Shown here piece by piece: positions 8,102-16,634 of a stretch of 48,591 nt of DNA. Position 1 is the first letter of the stretch. The number at the start of each line of letters is the position of its first letter. The notes under the pieces are model-generated. The model made no database searches. It was not told the origin of the DNA and was given only the letters and a program-made list of their open reading frames with translations. A program made the translations under genes and the position numbers. Source of the stretch: an uncultured Verrucomicrobiales bacterium (GTDB taxonomy: Bacteria > Verrucomicrobiota > Verrucomicrobiia > Verrucomicrobiales > Akkermansiaceae); contig CALCHQ010000009.1 in NCBI GenBank assembly GCA_937901085.1, forward strand, positions 1 through 48,591, given 5' to 3'.

Positions 8102-8698
8102 ATGAAATGCCGTTTCCTCATGCTTGCCTCGCTTGCCCTGGCTGTCGTTTCCTGCATCAATACGCCGGATGAACTGGCGCAGATGGCGACGGGGTATGCC
8201 TTTGCCCGCCCGAAGAATAAGATGAATGTGACGGAGTCGGTGAGTGTGGGCCAGTGGGATGTGCCTGCCGGGTTGGATGGCCCCCGCAAGATTGTGATTG
8301 ATACGGAATTGCAGCAGGCTCATTACTACATTGCGGGGCGTCGTGTGGGCTGGAGTACGATTTCGTCCGGCAAGGCCGGAAAGGATACGCCCAAGGGGGT
8401 ATTCCCCATTCTCGCCAAGGATGCTGACCATGTGTCTTCCACCTATGGCAGCATTGTGGATGCGGACGGCAATACGCTGGTGGGCGATTATACCAAGGGG
8501 CAGCCCATTCCTGCCGGTGGTATCTACAAGGGTGCGCCGATGACGCACGGTATGCAGCTGACCTGGGGCGGCATCTGGATGCATGAGGGTATTGTGACCT
8601 CGGCTCCTGAAAGTCACGGTTGTATCCGCCTGCCCAAGCGCATGGCCAAGATTTTCTTTGATAATACTCCGGTAGGAACGCCGGTGGAGATTAAGTGA
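8102..8698 (+). CDS. lipoprotein L,D-transpeptidase (YkuD)
   Basis: A 198-residue YkuD enzyme. The signal peptide ends Val-Val-Ser-Cys, with the lipidated Cys at 18, so it is tethered to a membrane facing the periplasm. The YkuD fold starts near residue 62 (RKIVIDTELQQAHYYIAG), has SSGKAGKDTPKGVF around 88-101, and ends with His161 in WMHEG and SHGCIRL containing nucleophile Cys174. These are the complete catalytic elements for 3-3 cross-linking or anchoring of proteins to peptidoglycan. It is followed after one base by another YkuD gene, with which it is surely co-transcribed; the two are different in sequence outside the active site. Confidence 0.92.
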   Translation: MKCRFLMLASLALAVVSCINTPDELAQMATGYAFARPKNKMNVTESVSVGQWDVPAGLDGPRKIVIDTELQQAHYYIAGRRVGWSTISSGKAGKDTPKGVFPILAKDADHVSSTYGSIVDADGNTLVGDYTKGQPIPAGGIYKGAPMTHGMQLTWGGIWMHEGIVTSAPESHGCIRLPKRMAKIFFDNTPVGTPVEIK

Positions 8699-8699
8699 T

Positions 8700-9440
8700 A
8701 TGCGAAACGCAATGAGCAGGATTTTTCTGGGGCTGGCGGCCGTGGTATCTGCCACGCTGGTGGCGTGTCAGCAGCAACAGCAGCATCGCACGGTGACCCC
8801 GGTGTGTGCGGAGGCGGGGCTTTCCCCTTACGAACGCTTTGTGTCCGACAGCAAGGCATATCCCACGGTCATGGAAGTGTACCTGGATGATGCGCTGATC
8901 AAGCAGGCGGATAAGAAGTGTGTGGTCGTCATCAGCCTCAGTCAGCAGCGAGGGCGCATGTATGTGAATGGCAAGGTAGCAGCGGACTGGCCAGTTTCAA
9001 CTGGAGCCGATACGCACCCGACGCCGCCCGGCCGTTTCCGGGTGCGCTACAAGGCCAAGGAGTATGCCTCCAATCGCTACGGCAAGATGTTTGACGCTGA
9101 GGGTAAGTGTATTGAACGTAATGCGGATGCTTTTACCCAGCCGGTGCCCGAGGGCGGCCGTTTTGAGGGCTCGCCCATGCCCAACTGGATGCGCCTGACC
9201 GCCGATGGTGTGGGGATGCATACGGGAAAGGTGAAGGCGGGTTGCCGTCTCTCTCACGGTTGCATCCGTCTGCCGCATGTGATTTCCACCATGCTTTTCG
9301 ATATTGTCGAGTATGGTACGCGGGTGATTATTTACGAGGATATCGAGCCGGAGTATCCTGTGGCTGAAATCATGGCGCACCGCGAGATTGAGGCCGCAGA
9401 GTCATCTGCCGCTGTCGCGAGTGCGGAGGAGTTGGAATGA
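8700..9440 (+). CDS. lipoprotein L,D-transpeptidase (YkuD)
   Basis: A 246-residue YkuD enzyme starting one base after the stop of its neighbour. The signal peptide ends Leu-Val-Ala-Cys (Cys23), followed by five glutamines as a hydrophilic tether. The domain shows VVVISLSQQRGRMYVNG near 75-91, STGADTHPTPPGRF near 100-113, His174 in GVGMHTG and SHGCIRL with nucleophile Cys188. A 50-residue acidic tail rich in Glu and Ala closes the protein. An upstream ATG pair (MRNAM) leaves the start ambiguous by four residues. Tandem pairing suggests the two enzymes act on different acceptors or at different stages, which sequence alone cannot show. Confidence 0.92.
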   Translation: MRNAMSRIFLGLAAVVSATLVACQQQQQHRTVTPVCAEAGLSPYERFVSDSKAYPTVMEVYLDDALIKQADKKCVVVISLSQQRGRMYVNGKVAADWPVSTGADTHPTPPGRFRVRYKAKEYASNRYGKMFDAEGKCIERNADAFTQPVPEGGRFEGSPMPNWMRLTADGVGMHTGKVKAGCRLSHGCIRLPHVISTMLFDIVEYGTRVIIYEDIEPEYPVAEIMAHREIEAAESSAAVASAEELE

Positions 9441-9446
9441 TTCGGC

Positions 9447-9475
9447 TTGCCCCTGCTGCCGATAAGGTGTAGAGT
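9447..9475 (+). promoter_or_regulatory. promoter for the second M42 gene, abutting the start codon
   Basis: TTGCCC (9447-9452), 17 bp, TAGAGT (9470-9475), then 7 nt to the ATG at 9483. Predicts a leaderless transcript. Confidence 0.6.
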
Positions 9476-9482
9476 AGTGGGC

Positions 9483-10523
9483 ATGCTGAACAGAGATTTG
9501 CTTGAGCGTTGCAGTCATGCAGCCGGGGTTTCCGGCTTTGAGTCCGAAGTGTGTGCCCTCATTGCAGAGGAGCTGCAGGACTGCTGTGATATCACGGAAA
9601 CCGTGGCAGGCAACCTTGTCTGCCAGTTGAAAGGGAGTGGTGAAGGACCTGTGGTGGCCTTGCTGGCTCACATGGACGAAATCGGGTTCATGGTGCAGGG
9701 GATTACCCCGGATGGCTTTCTGCTGATTGTGCCGCTGGGTGGCTGGTGGAACCACACGCTGCCTAGCCAGCGGGTGCTGGTGCATACGCGCGATGGCCGC
9801 CGTATTCCGGGGCAGATTGGTACGCGCCCGCCGCATCTGCTGCCGGAGGGGCAGCGCCGGCAGGTGATGGAGACGGAATCCCTCTTCATTGATATTGGCG
9901 CTTCCAGTGCGGATGAGGTGGCCGCCTGCGGTATCCGCATCGGCTGTGCGGTGACGCCGGATGTAACGATGCAGCCTCTGGAGATTCCCCACCGCTGGAT
10001 GGGCAAGGCTTTTGATAATCGCGCCGGCGTCTACTGCATGATAGAGGTGATGCGCCGCCTGGCGGGCGAGCCGCTGGAATGCACGCTTCAGGCTATCGGT
10101 ACGGTGCAGGAGGAAGTGGGAACGCGTGGTGCGCGGGCGCTGGAGCAGACTCCCGACCTGGCAATTGTACTGGAAGGCCCGCCTGCCGATGATACCTTCG
10201 GACAGAGTGGAATCTGCCGGCAGGGTGTGCTGGGCAAGGGGGTGCAGGTGCGCCTGTATGACCCGACGAATATCACGCCGCCTGCTCTGGCCGATACGGT
10301 GCTGGAGCTGGCAGAGCGGGAGGGGATTGCCTGCCAGCCGACGGTGCGCCGTACCGGCGGTACGGATGCGGCGGCAAGCTACCCGCATTGGTTCGGCTGC
10401 CCGGCAGTCGTATTCGGTGTGCCAGTGCGCTACATTCATTCCCATAACGGGATTCTGGATGACCGTGACCTGGAGTCCTGTATTGAGTTGACTTGTGCGC
10501 TGGTCCGCAATGTGAGCAAATGA
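9483..10523 (+). CDS. M42-family metallopeptidase
   Basis: A 346-residue M42 peptidase, paralogous to the one at 685-1767. Metal and catalytic positions are His63 in LAHMDEIG, Asp178 in KAFDNR, the Glu pair 210-211 in VQEEVG and a C-terminal His in RYIHSH. At the usual second metal Asp (as in CLDVTH of the paralogue) this protein has Glu231 in VLEGPPADD, a tolerated variant in the family. The frame extends 12 codons upstream, but the ATG at 9483 matches the promoter at 9447-9475 and gives the normal N-terminus (LLERCSHAAGVSGFE). Its stop overlaps the start of the acyltransferase gene (ATGA), so the two are co-translated. Confidence 0.9.
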   Translation: MLNRDLLERCSHAAGVSGFESEVCALIAEELQDCCDITETVAGNLVCQLKGSGEGPVVALLAHMDEIGFMVQGITPDGFLLIVPLGGWWNHTLPSQRVLVHTRDGRRIPGQIGTRPPHLLPEGQRRQVMETESLFIDIGASSADEVAACGIRIGCAVTPDVTMQPLEIPHRWMGKAFDNRAGVYCMIEVMRRLAGEPLECTLQAIGTVQEEVGTRGARALEQTPDLAIVLEGPPADDTFGQSGICRQGVLGKGVQVRLYDPTNITPPALADTVLELAEREGIACQPTVRRTGGTDAAASYPHWFGCPAVVFGVPVRYIHSHNGILDDRDLESCIELTCALVRNVSK

Positions 10524-11467
10524 GCGGAACTGCCAACAGAGAGGGATGGGTGGATTGTGCCCGCACCCTGGCCATGTTTTTCATCATCTGGCTGCATGCT
10601 GCTGCCGCCCCGGTGTGGACGGGTAAGGTGGTAGGTGGTGCGATTGCTTTGTTTTTCCTGCTGGCGGGGTATTTCCTGCCGCGTTCTGCCGGGCAGGTGC
10701 TGCGCCGCAGCGGCCGCCTGGCTCTGGCGTGGGGGGCGTGGTCGCTGCTCAGCATCGTGTTTCTGCTGCTGGTCAAGCCCTATGTGGACATCAGCTGGCA
10801 GCGAGCGGTGGGCTGGGGTGTGGCGGCATATAACACGCCGCTGTGGTTCCTGAAGACGCTTGTGGCGTACCAGTTGTTGGCGGCGGGGCTGCTGGCGCTG
10901 CGCCTGCTGCCGCGCTATGTGTGGGTGCTGGTGGTATTCCTGGCTCTTTGCAGTTATACGACGGCTCCGTCGCAGCATCTGAGTGTGCGCTTTGATTATT
11001 TCTGGGTGTTTCTGCTGGGCTTTGCCGCCAAGGAAGTTCCGCTGGAGGTGGTTCGCGCCTATGTGTGGAAAAACTGGTGGATTCTCGCGCTGGTGGTGCT
11101 GGGTGTTTTTCTGCAGCCGGAGGTACTGGAGGAATATGCGGATTTTGCCGATGTGGGCTGGCGGCATTGCAATCTGCCGCTGTGGAATCTGGCGTTCATG
11201 GCGCTGTTCCTGCTGGTGAGTGTGCTGCTGGGCGGGCTGCTGCCCCGCGTGGGTGCGTTGCTGGCTTCCTGCGGGCGGTGGATGCTGTTCATCTATGCAG
11301 GTCATTCCTATCTTCTTTCTCCGCTCTATCAATGGAAGGAACTGCGCTGGGCCTGGAATGTGTGGGTGCCGGTGCTGGTGTTGCCTGCGCTGGCGCTGCT
11401 GGCCTGGGGACTTTCCCGCAGACTGCCCCGCGTGATGGCGGTGCTGCAGGCTAAGGCCTGGCGCTGA
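10520..11467 (+). CDS. membrane acyltransferase (acyltransferase-3-like)
   Basis: A 315-residue polytopic membrane protein with about ten hydrophobic helices. Near the N-terminus it has GWVDCARTLAMFFIIWLHA, matching the family's R-x(n)-H arrangement in the first helix, then FFLLAGYF, the usual position of the second motif. Such enzymes O-acetylate or otherwise acylate sugars of cell-surface polymers using a cytoplasmic donor. The start ATG (10520) overlaps the stop of the M42 peptidase by 4 bp, so expression is coupled. The next gene (nrnA) has its own promoter. Substrate unknown; a second, AT-rich member of the family lies at 29958-30923. Confidence 0.78.
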   Translation: MSGTANREGWVDCARTLAMFFIIWLHAAAAPVWTGKVVGGAIALFFLLAGYFLPRSAGQVLRRSGRLALAWGAWSLLSIVFLLLVKPYVDISWQRAVGWGVAAYNTPLWFLKTLVAYQLLAAGLLALRLLPRYVWVLVVFLALCSYTTAPSQHLSVRFDYFWVFLLGFAAKEVPLEVVRAYVWKNWWILALVVLGVFLQPEVLEEYADFADVGWRHCNLPLWNLAFMALFLLVSVLLGGLLPRVGALLASCGRWMLFIYAGHSYLLSPLYQWKELRWAWNVWVPVLVLPALALLAWGLSRRLPRVMAVLQAKAWR

Positions 11468-11473
11468 ATGCTA

Positions 11474-11502
11474 TTGACCCAGGCTTCAAAACGCGTTATT
11501 AT
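11474..11502 (+). promoter_or_regulatory. promoter for nrnA-truB-ribF, abutting the start codon
   Basis: TTGACC (11474-11479), 17 bp, TATTAT (11497-11502); 9 nt later is the ATG at 11512. One of the clearest of the leaderless-type promoters here. Confidence 0.8.
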
Positions 11503-11511
11503 AAGGGCCGC

Positions 11512-12480
11512 ATGTACGAGCAGCTATATTCCCGTATTCAGCAGTGCAGCACGATTGCTGTGACGTCTCATTTCCGTCCGGATGGCGATGCCATCGGCTC
11601 GACGCTGGCGCTGGGGCTGGCCTTGCAGAGCATGGGCAAAAAGGTGTACATGTGGAATGAGGATGGAGTGCCGGCGCGCTATGCTTTTCTGGAGGGTGCG
11701 GAGCTGATTCAGCCGCTGCCGGAGACGGTGCCGGCCGATGTGGAGATGCTGATTTGTGTGGATACGGGCGATTGGAAGCGCCTGGGTGACCGCACGCAGC
11801 AGTTGCTGGTGGATTTCCCGCTGATTGTGAATGTCGACCACCACGGTACGAATACGCGCTATGGACATTTGCAGGTGATTGAGCCGGAAACGGCCGCCTG
11901 TGCCTTTGTCTTGTTCAATATGTTGAAGTCCTGGGGGGTGAAGATGACCAGGCCGGTGGCGGATGCTCTGTATGTGGGTATCAGCACGGATACGGGCTCG
12001 TTCCAGTATGGCAGCACGACCCCGGAGGTGATGCATGCTGCCGGTGAGTTGCTGGCTGCCGGGGTAGATGTGGCCGGTGTGAACCGCCGTTTGTACCAGG
12101 AGGTGCCGTATTCTTCCCTGCTGATGCAGCGCGAGGTACTCAACCACATGGTGGTGGAGGCCGGAGGCCGGCTGGCGCATTATTCCATGCCTGCCGGGCG
12201 CAAGGCAGAATTGCAGGTCTCGCTGGAGGATACCAAGGACCTGGTGGATGTGGTGCGTGTGTTGCAGGGGGTGAAGGTGGCGATTATTTTTGAGGACCTG
12301 GAAGATGGACGTATCCGTGTGTCGCTGCGGAGCAAGGATGCTTCCATCAGCGTGGCGGCTATTGCTTCCTTGTTCGGTGGGGGCGGGCATGCCATGGCTT
12401 CCGGCATCCGGATGCGCGGTGAGCTTGCCGATTGCCGTGAAAAGGTGCTGAATGCTGTCAGAAAGGAGCTGGGGGTATGA
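11512..12480 (+). CDS. nrnA: DHH/DHHA1 phosphoesterase, NrnA-like
   Basis: A 322-residue DHH-family enzyme, expected to degrade nano-RNAs and/or remove the 3' phosphate of pAp. The metal-binding motifs are in place: HFRPDGDAIGS at 20-30, CVDTGD at 82-87, DHH at 109-111 and STDTGSF further on. The C-terminal DHHA1 domain ends in FGGGGHAMASG, the RNA-binding glycine loop. First gene of a three-gene operon with truB and ribF, with ATGA overlap to truB. The order nrnA-truB-ribF is common in bacteria, usually after infB-rbfA, which are not present here; instead the operon has its own promoter. Confidence 0.93.
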   Translation: MYEQLYSRIQQCSTIAVTSHFRPDGDAIGSTLALGLALQSMGKKVYMWNEDGVPARYAFLEGAELIQPLPETVPADVEMLICVDTGDWKRLGDRTQQLLVDFPLIVNVDHHGTNTRYGHLQVIEPETAACAFVLFNMLKSWGVKMTRPVADALYVGISTDTGSFQYGSTTPEVMHAAGELLAAGVDVAGVNRRLYQEVPYSSLLMQREVLNHMVVEAGGRLAHYSMPAGRKAELQVSLEDTKDLVDVVRVLQGVKVAIIFEDLEDGRIRVSLRSKDASISVAAIASLFGGGGHAMASGIRMRGELADCREKVLNAVRKELGV

Positions 12481-13205
12481 GTGATGAGGTGCAACAGCCC
12501 TGCGGCGTGCTGCTGGTGGATAAGGACCAGGGCTTTACGTCGCACAATGCGGTGGCTCTTTGCCGCCGGGTGCTGCAGACGAAGAAGGTGGGCCATTGCG
12601 GCACGCTTGACCCCATGGCGACGGGCATGCTGATTGTGGTCATCGGCAAGGCCACCAAAATGCAGGATTTGCTGATGTGCGAGGATAAGGTGTACACCGC
12701 CACGATGAAGCTGGGGGTGGAGACGAACAGCCAGGATGCTGATGGCGAGGTGGTGGCGGTCAGGCCGACGGAGGGGATTACCGAGGAGGCGGTGCGGGCG
12801 GCGTTTGAGCATTTCCGTGGTGAGTTCGACCAGGTGCCTCCCATGTATTCGGCGGTAAAGATTAATGGCGTGCCCTGCTATAAGCTGGCCCGCAAGGGCA
12901 AGGAGGTGGAGCGCAAGGCCCGCCATGTGGAGGTGCTGGATTATGAGATTACCCGCCTTGACCTGGCAGCAGCAGAGGTGGATTTCCGGGTACATTGCTC
13001 CAAAGGTTTCTATGTGCGTACCTACGCGCACGACATAGGGCTGTTTCTGGGCTGCGGCGCGCATCTGACGGCGCTGCGCCGTATCCGCAGTGGTCATTTC
13101 GATATTGCCGAGGCGGTGGATGTACCGACGCTGAAGGCTTGTGGGCGCGAGGCTTTGCTGGAACGCCTGCTGCCGATGGAAAAAGTGCTTGCTGACCGTG
13201 CGTGA
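12477..13205 (+). CDS. truB: tRNA pseudouridine-55 synthase
   Basis: A 242-residue enzyme that converts U55 of the T-loop to pseudouridine in most tRNAs. The start is VLLVDKDQGFTSHNAV, and the catalytic motif HCGTLDPMATG contains Asp45. The KVYTATMKLG, PPMYSAVKINGVPCYKLARKG and GFYVRTYAHDIG segments follow, as in TruB. The C-terminus is short, without a large PUA domain, within the range for bacterial TruB. It overlaps nrnA by 4 bp and its stop overlaps the start of ribF, so the three proteins are translationally coupled. Confidence 0.96.
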   Translation: MSDEVQQPCGVLLVDKDQGFTSHNAVALCRRVLQTKKVGHCGTLDPMATGMLIVVIGKATKMQDLLMCEDKVYTATMKLGVETNSQDADGEVVAVRPTEGITEEAVRAAFEHFRGEFDQVPPMYSAVKINGVPCYKLARKGKEVERKARHVEVLDYEITRLDLAAAEVDFRVHCSKGFYVRTYAHDIGLFLGCGAHLTALRRIRSGHFDIAEAVDVPTLKACGREALLERLLPMEKVLADRA

Positions 13206-14107
13206 TGAAGATTGTCCACTCCATGCAAGAGCTTGCGGCCCTGAATCAGCCGGTTCATTGGGCGCTGGGGTTCTTTGACGGGGTTCACAGGGGACACCGC
13301 CGGGTGATTGAATCGGCCGCTACGCCCGGTGCCTTGTGCGGGGTGCTGACATTTCAGGAGCATCCGCTGGCGCTGCTGGTGCCGGAACGGCAGCCCCGGC
13401 TGATTACTCCGCTTGTGGGGCAGAAGCAGGCGCTTCTGGCGGCTCTGGGGGTGGATGTGCTGCTGGAGTTGCCGTTTACGTCTGAGCTGGCGGCGATGGA
13501 GCCGCGTGCCTTTCTGGATGCGTTGCGGGGGAGTTGCCCCATGGCGGGTATTTCAGTAGGGCGCAACTGGCGTTTCGGCAGAGGCGGCAGCGGTGATGCT
13601 TTCTTTGTGGAACGTTACGCGGCCGAGTATGGGCTGAATGCCTGTGTGCAGGATATGGCGGAGCTGGAGGGAGAGCGTATTTGTTCTTCCCGCATCCGTG
13701 AGTTGCTGCAAGGGGGGGATTTGGTGCGTGCAGAGGCTATGCTTGGGCATGCGTTCACCATCCGTGGTGTGGTGGAGCCGGGGCAGCGTCTGGCGCGTCA
13801 GCTGGGCTTCCCGACGGCGAATATGCTGGTGCATCCGCAGGCGGTGCTGCCACCCGCCGGGGTGTACAAGGTTTCTGTCAGGGTAGAGGGGAAGCCTCTG
13901 CGCGGGATTGCCAATCTGGGCTTGCGTCCCACGATTGTGGAGGAACGGAAGCAGATGCGGTTAGAGACGCATCTGCTGGATTGGCAGGGCGATTTGTATG
14001 GCCGGGAGCTGGAGGTGGAACTCCTGGGATTCCTGCGGCCAGAGCGACGGTTCGGCTCGGTGGCGGAATTGCAGGCTCAGATTGCTACCGATATTCAGAT
14101 GCTGTGA
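13205..14107 (+). CDS. ribF: bifunctional riboflavin kinase / FAD synthetase
   Basis: A 300-residue enzyme making FMN from riboflavin and FAD from FMN. The N-terminal nucleotidyltransferase half has GFFDGVHRGHRRVI (the HxGH motif), ISVGRNWRFGRGGSGD and ICSSRIRELL. The C-terminal flavokinase half has GQRLARQLGFPTANM, PPAGVYKV and NLGLRPT. I took the ATG at 13205, which overlaps the truB stop as TGATG; a GTG three bases earlier at 13202 is possible and would add one residue. Last gene of the nrnA operon. The 3' end overlaps the convergent thiD gene by 13 bp and no terminator is visible between them. Confidence 0.95.
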   Translation: MKIVHSMQELAALNQPVHWALGFFDGVHRGHRRVIESAATPGALCGVLTFQEHPLALLVPERQPRLITPLVGQKQALLAALGVDVLLELPFTSELAAMEPRAFLDALRGSCPMAGISVGRNWRFGRGGSGDAFFVERYAAEYGLNACVQDMAELEGERICSSRIRELLQGGDLVRAEAMLGHAFTIRGVVEPGQRLARQLGFPTANMLVHPQAVLPPAGVYKVSVRVEGKPLRGIANLGLRPTIVEERKQMRLETHLLDWQGDLYGRELEVELLGFLRPERRFGSVAELQAQIATDIQML

Positions 14108-14877
14108 TTGACCGCGTAGAGCTCTCCCAGTTGGTGGGAGGTGGCAATGGCGTTGGCAATGTAGTTGAGGCCGCTCTCGACGGCTTGTTCCAGCGGTTGT
14201 CCCTTGGCAAGGAAGGCGGTGATGGCGCTGGAGAGGGTGCAGCCGGTGCCGTGGGTGGAGATGCCCTCGGTGCGCGGGTGATTCCAGCGCAGGGTGGGCT
14301 TGCCGGGTTGTACCAGGATGTCGGTGCAGGTGCTGCCGCCTACATGCCCGCCTTTGGCCAGGATGGCGCAGTTGTAGCGTTTGCAGAGGAGTGTGGCGGC
14401 GGCTTCGAGTTCTGCGACGCTGGTGATGGGGGCGGTACCGGCAAGCTTGGCAAGCTCATCTGCATTGGGGGTGAGCAGGGTGGTGCGGGGAATGAGTTCT
14501 TCCTCATACACGGCGATGGATTCCTGCAGGATAAGGGCTTCACCGGCAGTGGCAATCATGACCGGATCGACAACGATGGGGCCGCCGAAATCCTTGAGGG
14601 CGGCTACGGTGGCGCGGACGATTTCCGGCGAGTAGAGCATGCCGGTCTTGATGGCGCGCACCGGGAAGCTGCGCAGGCAGATGCCTACCTGGGCGGCGAC
14701 AAAGTCCGGCTCCATGGCAACAATGCCCTCCACCAGCCCAGGCACCTCGCTGACGACGCAGGTAACGGCGGTGAGGGGGTAGCAACCCAGGGCAAAGCCG
14801 GTTTTGAGGTCGGCCTGAAGCCCGGCTCCGGCAGAGCAGTCGGAACCGGCGATGCTGAGGTAGACAGGGGGATTCAC
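14095..14877 (-). CDS. thiD: hydroxymethylpyrimidine/phosphomethylpyrimidine kinase
   Basis: A 260-residue ribokinase-fold enzyme that phosphorylates HMP and HMP-P for thiamine synthesis. Visible signatures are the N-terminal SIAGSDCSAGAGLQADLKT, AIKTGMLYSPEIV, VVDPVMIATAG, LLTPNADELAKLAG and the anion-hole and catalytic segment HGTGCTLSSAITAFLAKG. Length is typical. It starts 18 bp after the end of gatA and is probably the last gene of that minus-strand operon; no TPP riboswitch or other thiamine gene is present in the window. Confidence 0.95.
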   Translation of the reverse strand: MNPPVYLSIAGSDCSAGAGLQADLKTGFALGCYPLTAVTCVVSEVPGLVEGIVAMEPDFVAAQVGICLRSFPVRAIKTGMLYSPEIVRATVAALKDFGGPIVVDPVMIATAGEALILQESIAVYEEELIPRTTLLTPNADELAKLAGTAPITSVAELEAAATLLCKRYNCAILAKGGHVGGSTCTDILVQPGKPTLRWNHPRTEGISTHGTGCTLSSAITAFLAKGQPLEQAVESGLNYIANAIATSHQLGELYAVNHSI

Positions 14878-14895
14878 AGAGGGATTGACGAGGGG

Positions 14896-16305
14896 TTATT
14901 TGAAGGCGGCTTCCAGGGCAGAAGCGGCCTGAAGCAGGCGCGTTTCGGCAAAGTGCGGGGCAAGCAGCTGGATGCCGACCGGGTGCTGGCCTTCTGCCAC
15001 GGGGCAGGGGATGGAAATGCCGGGCAGGCCGGCGAGGTTGGCCGGGATGGTGTAGATGTCTGCCAGGTAGGTCTGCAGCGGGGTCATGCTGTCGTCGTGC
15101 AGGCGGGGGGCGCTGGTGGGCGCAACAGGCCCCAGAATGAGGTCGACTTGTTCAAAGGCGGCGGCGAAGTCGCCCGCTACGAGGGAACGCACTTTCTGCG
15201 CCTTGGCGTAGTAGGCATCGTAGAAGCCGCTGGAGAGGACATAGGTGCCCAGGATGATGCGGCGTTTGACTTCCGGCCCGAAGCCTGTTTCGCGGGTCTT
15301 GCTGTAAAGGTCATCCAGCCCATTGGTACCGGCGGCTCGGTAGCCGTAGCGGATGCCGTCGAAACGGGAGAGGTTGGAGGAGGCTTCGGCGCAGGCGATG
15401 ATGTAGTAGGCTGCCACGACTGCTTCGGCGTGGGGCAGGGAGATTTCGGCGATTTCCGCCCCTAGTTCGGTGAGCTTCTGCACGCTCTGTTGCAGAGCTG
15501 CGGCTACTTCTGGGCTGTTGCCGCTGGAGAGGTATTCCTTGGGCAGGCCAATACGCATGCCCTTGATGTCTTTTCCCAGTCCGGCAGCAAAGTCTTCCAC
15601 AGGCTGGGTGGAGGAGGTGGAGTCCTTCGCGTCGTGCCCGCAGATGGCGTTGAGGAGGGTGGCGGCGTCTTCCACGTTCCGGGTGATGGGCCCAATCTGG
15701 TCGAGCGAGGAGGCGAAGGCCACCAGACCATAGCGCGAGACGCGCCCATAGGTGGGCTTGATGCCGACGACACCGCAATGGGAGGCCGGCTGGCGGATGG
15801 AACCGCCGGTATCGGAACCCAGGGCTGCAATGGCCATGCCCCCGGCTACGGCGGCGGCGGAGCCGCTGGAGGAACCGCCCGGCACATGGCCGGGAGCGGC
15901 CGGGTTCTGCGTCTCGCCAAAGGCGGAATTCTGACCGTAGGAACCCATGGCAAATTCGTCCATGTTGGTGCGGCCGAAGGGAATGGCCCCGGCGGCGGTC
16001 ATGTTGACTACGGCGGTGGCATCATACGGAGAAACAAAGGTTTCCAGCATGCGGGAGGCGCAGCGGGTGGGCTGCCCCAGCATGGCGATGTTGTCCTTGA
16101 CGGCAATGGGGATGCCGCCCAGCGGCTTGCTGAGGTCTGCCTTGGTGGCGGCAGCCAGCGCGGCTTCTGTGTCCCAGGAGAGGTAGGCGTTGATGCCCGG
16201 GTTGTGTGCTTCGATGCTGCGGGCGGTTTCCTGCACCAGTTCGGTGGGGGTGATGGCTCCGCTGGTGAGCTGCTTGCGCCAGTATGAAATGGTTCCGTTG
16301 AGCAT
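14896..16305 (-). CDS. gatA: Asp/Glu-tRNA amidotransferase subunit A
   Basis: A 469-residue glutaminase/amidase subunit that provides ammonia for converting Glu-tRNA(Gln) or Asp-tRNA(Asn) to the amidated form. The Ser-cisSer-Lys triad is present with family spacing: Lys70 in IAVKDNI, cis-Ser145 in GGSSSGS and nucleophile Ser169 in DTGGSI. The KPTYGRVSRYG segment follows. The frame extends upstream to 16404, but the ATG at 16305 gives the usual N-terminus and avoids overlap with gatC. It lies 19 bp downstream of gatC. The partner gatB is not in the window, as in many genomes where gatB is unlinked. Confidence 0.96.
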   Translation of the reverse strand: MLNGTISYWRKQLTSGAITPTELVQETARSIEAHNPGINAYLSWDTEAALAAATKADLSKPLGGIPIAVKDNIAMLGQPTRCASRMLETFVSPYDATAVVNMTAAGAIPFGRTNMDEFAMGSYGQNSAFGETQNPAAPGHVPGGSSSGSAAAVAGGMAIAALGSDTGGSIRQPASHCGVVGIKPTYGRVSRYGLVAFASSLDQIGPITRNVEDAATLLNAICGHDAKDSTSSTQPVEDFAAGLGKDIKGMRIGLPKEYLSSGNSPEVAAALQQSVQKLTELGAEIAEISLPHAEAVVAAYYIIACAEASSNLSRFDGIRYGYRAAGTNGLDDLYSKTRETGFGPEVKRRIILGTYVLSSGFYDAYYAKAQKVRSLVAGDFAAAFEQVDLILGPVAPTSAPRLHDDSMTPLQTYLADIYTIPANLAGLPGISIPCPVAEGQHPVGIQLLAPHFAETRLLQAASALEAAFK

Positions 16306-16324
16306 GGCGGGAAAGGGAGGTGGT

Positions 16325-16624
16325 TCAGTGAGCGGATTCGACGACTTTGGGTACGCGGAACTGACCGTCTTCCTGGGCGGGGGCGTTGGAGAGGGCTGCT
16401 TCATTGCTCAGACTGCCGGCCGGGATGTCTTCGCGCAGGGCATCGAAGACGGGCAGGGGGTGGTACATGGGTTCTACGCCGCTTGTGTCCCATTGTTCCA
16501 GCTGGGCAACGTAGGCCAGCACCTGGTTGAGGTCTTCGGTGAAACGTTCTGTTTCTTCGGCGGTGAGTTCCAGTTTGGCTAATCGGGCAATGTAGGCCAC
16601 GTCGATGAGCTTGCTCTGTTCCAT
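16325..16624 (-). CDS. gatC: Asp/Glu-tRNA amidotransferase subunit C
   Basis: A 99-residue subunit that clasps GatA to GatB. The helical N-terminus (VAYIARLAKLELTAEETERF) and the middle segment VEPMYHPLPVFDALREDIP are typical, and the C-terminus ends in FRVPKVVESAH where GatC usually has an F-x-VP-x-V. The ATG at 16624 was chosen over an upstream in-frame start at 16699, which would run into the preceding gene. Located 19 bp before gatA. Confidence 0.94.
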   Translation of the reverse strand: MEQSKLIDVAYIARLAKLELTAEETERFTEDLNQVLAYVAQLEQWDTSGVEPMYHPLPVFDALREDIPAGSLSNEAALSNAPAQEDGQFRVPKVVESAH

Positions 16625-16634
16625 AATGGGGAAA

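Noticed and set aside
13981..15465. Plus-strand frame of 494 codons covering thiD and gatA
   Set aside because: Crosses two recognised minus-strand genes and is Gly/Ala/Asp-rich without motifs.
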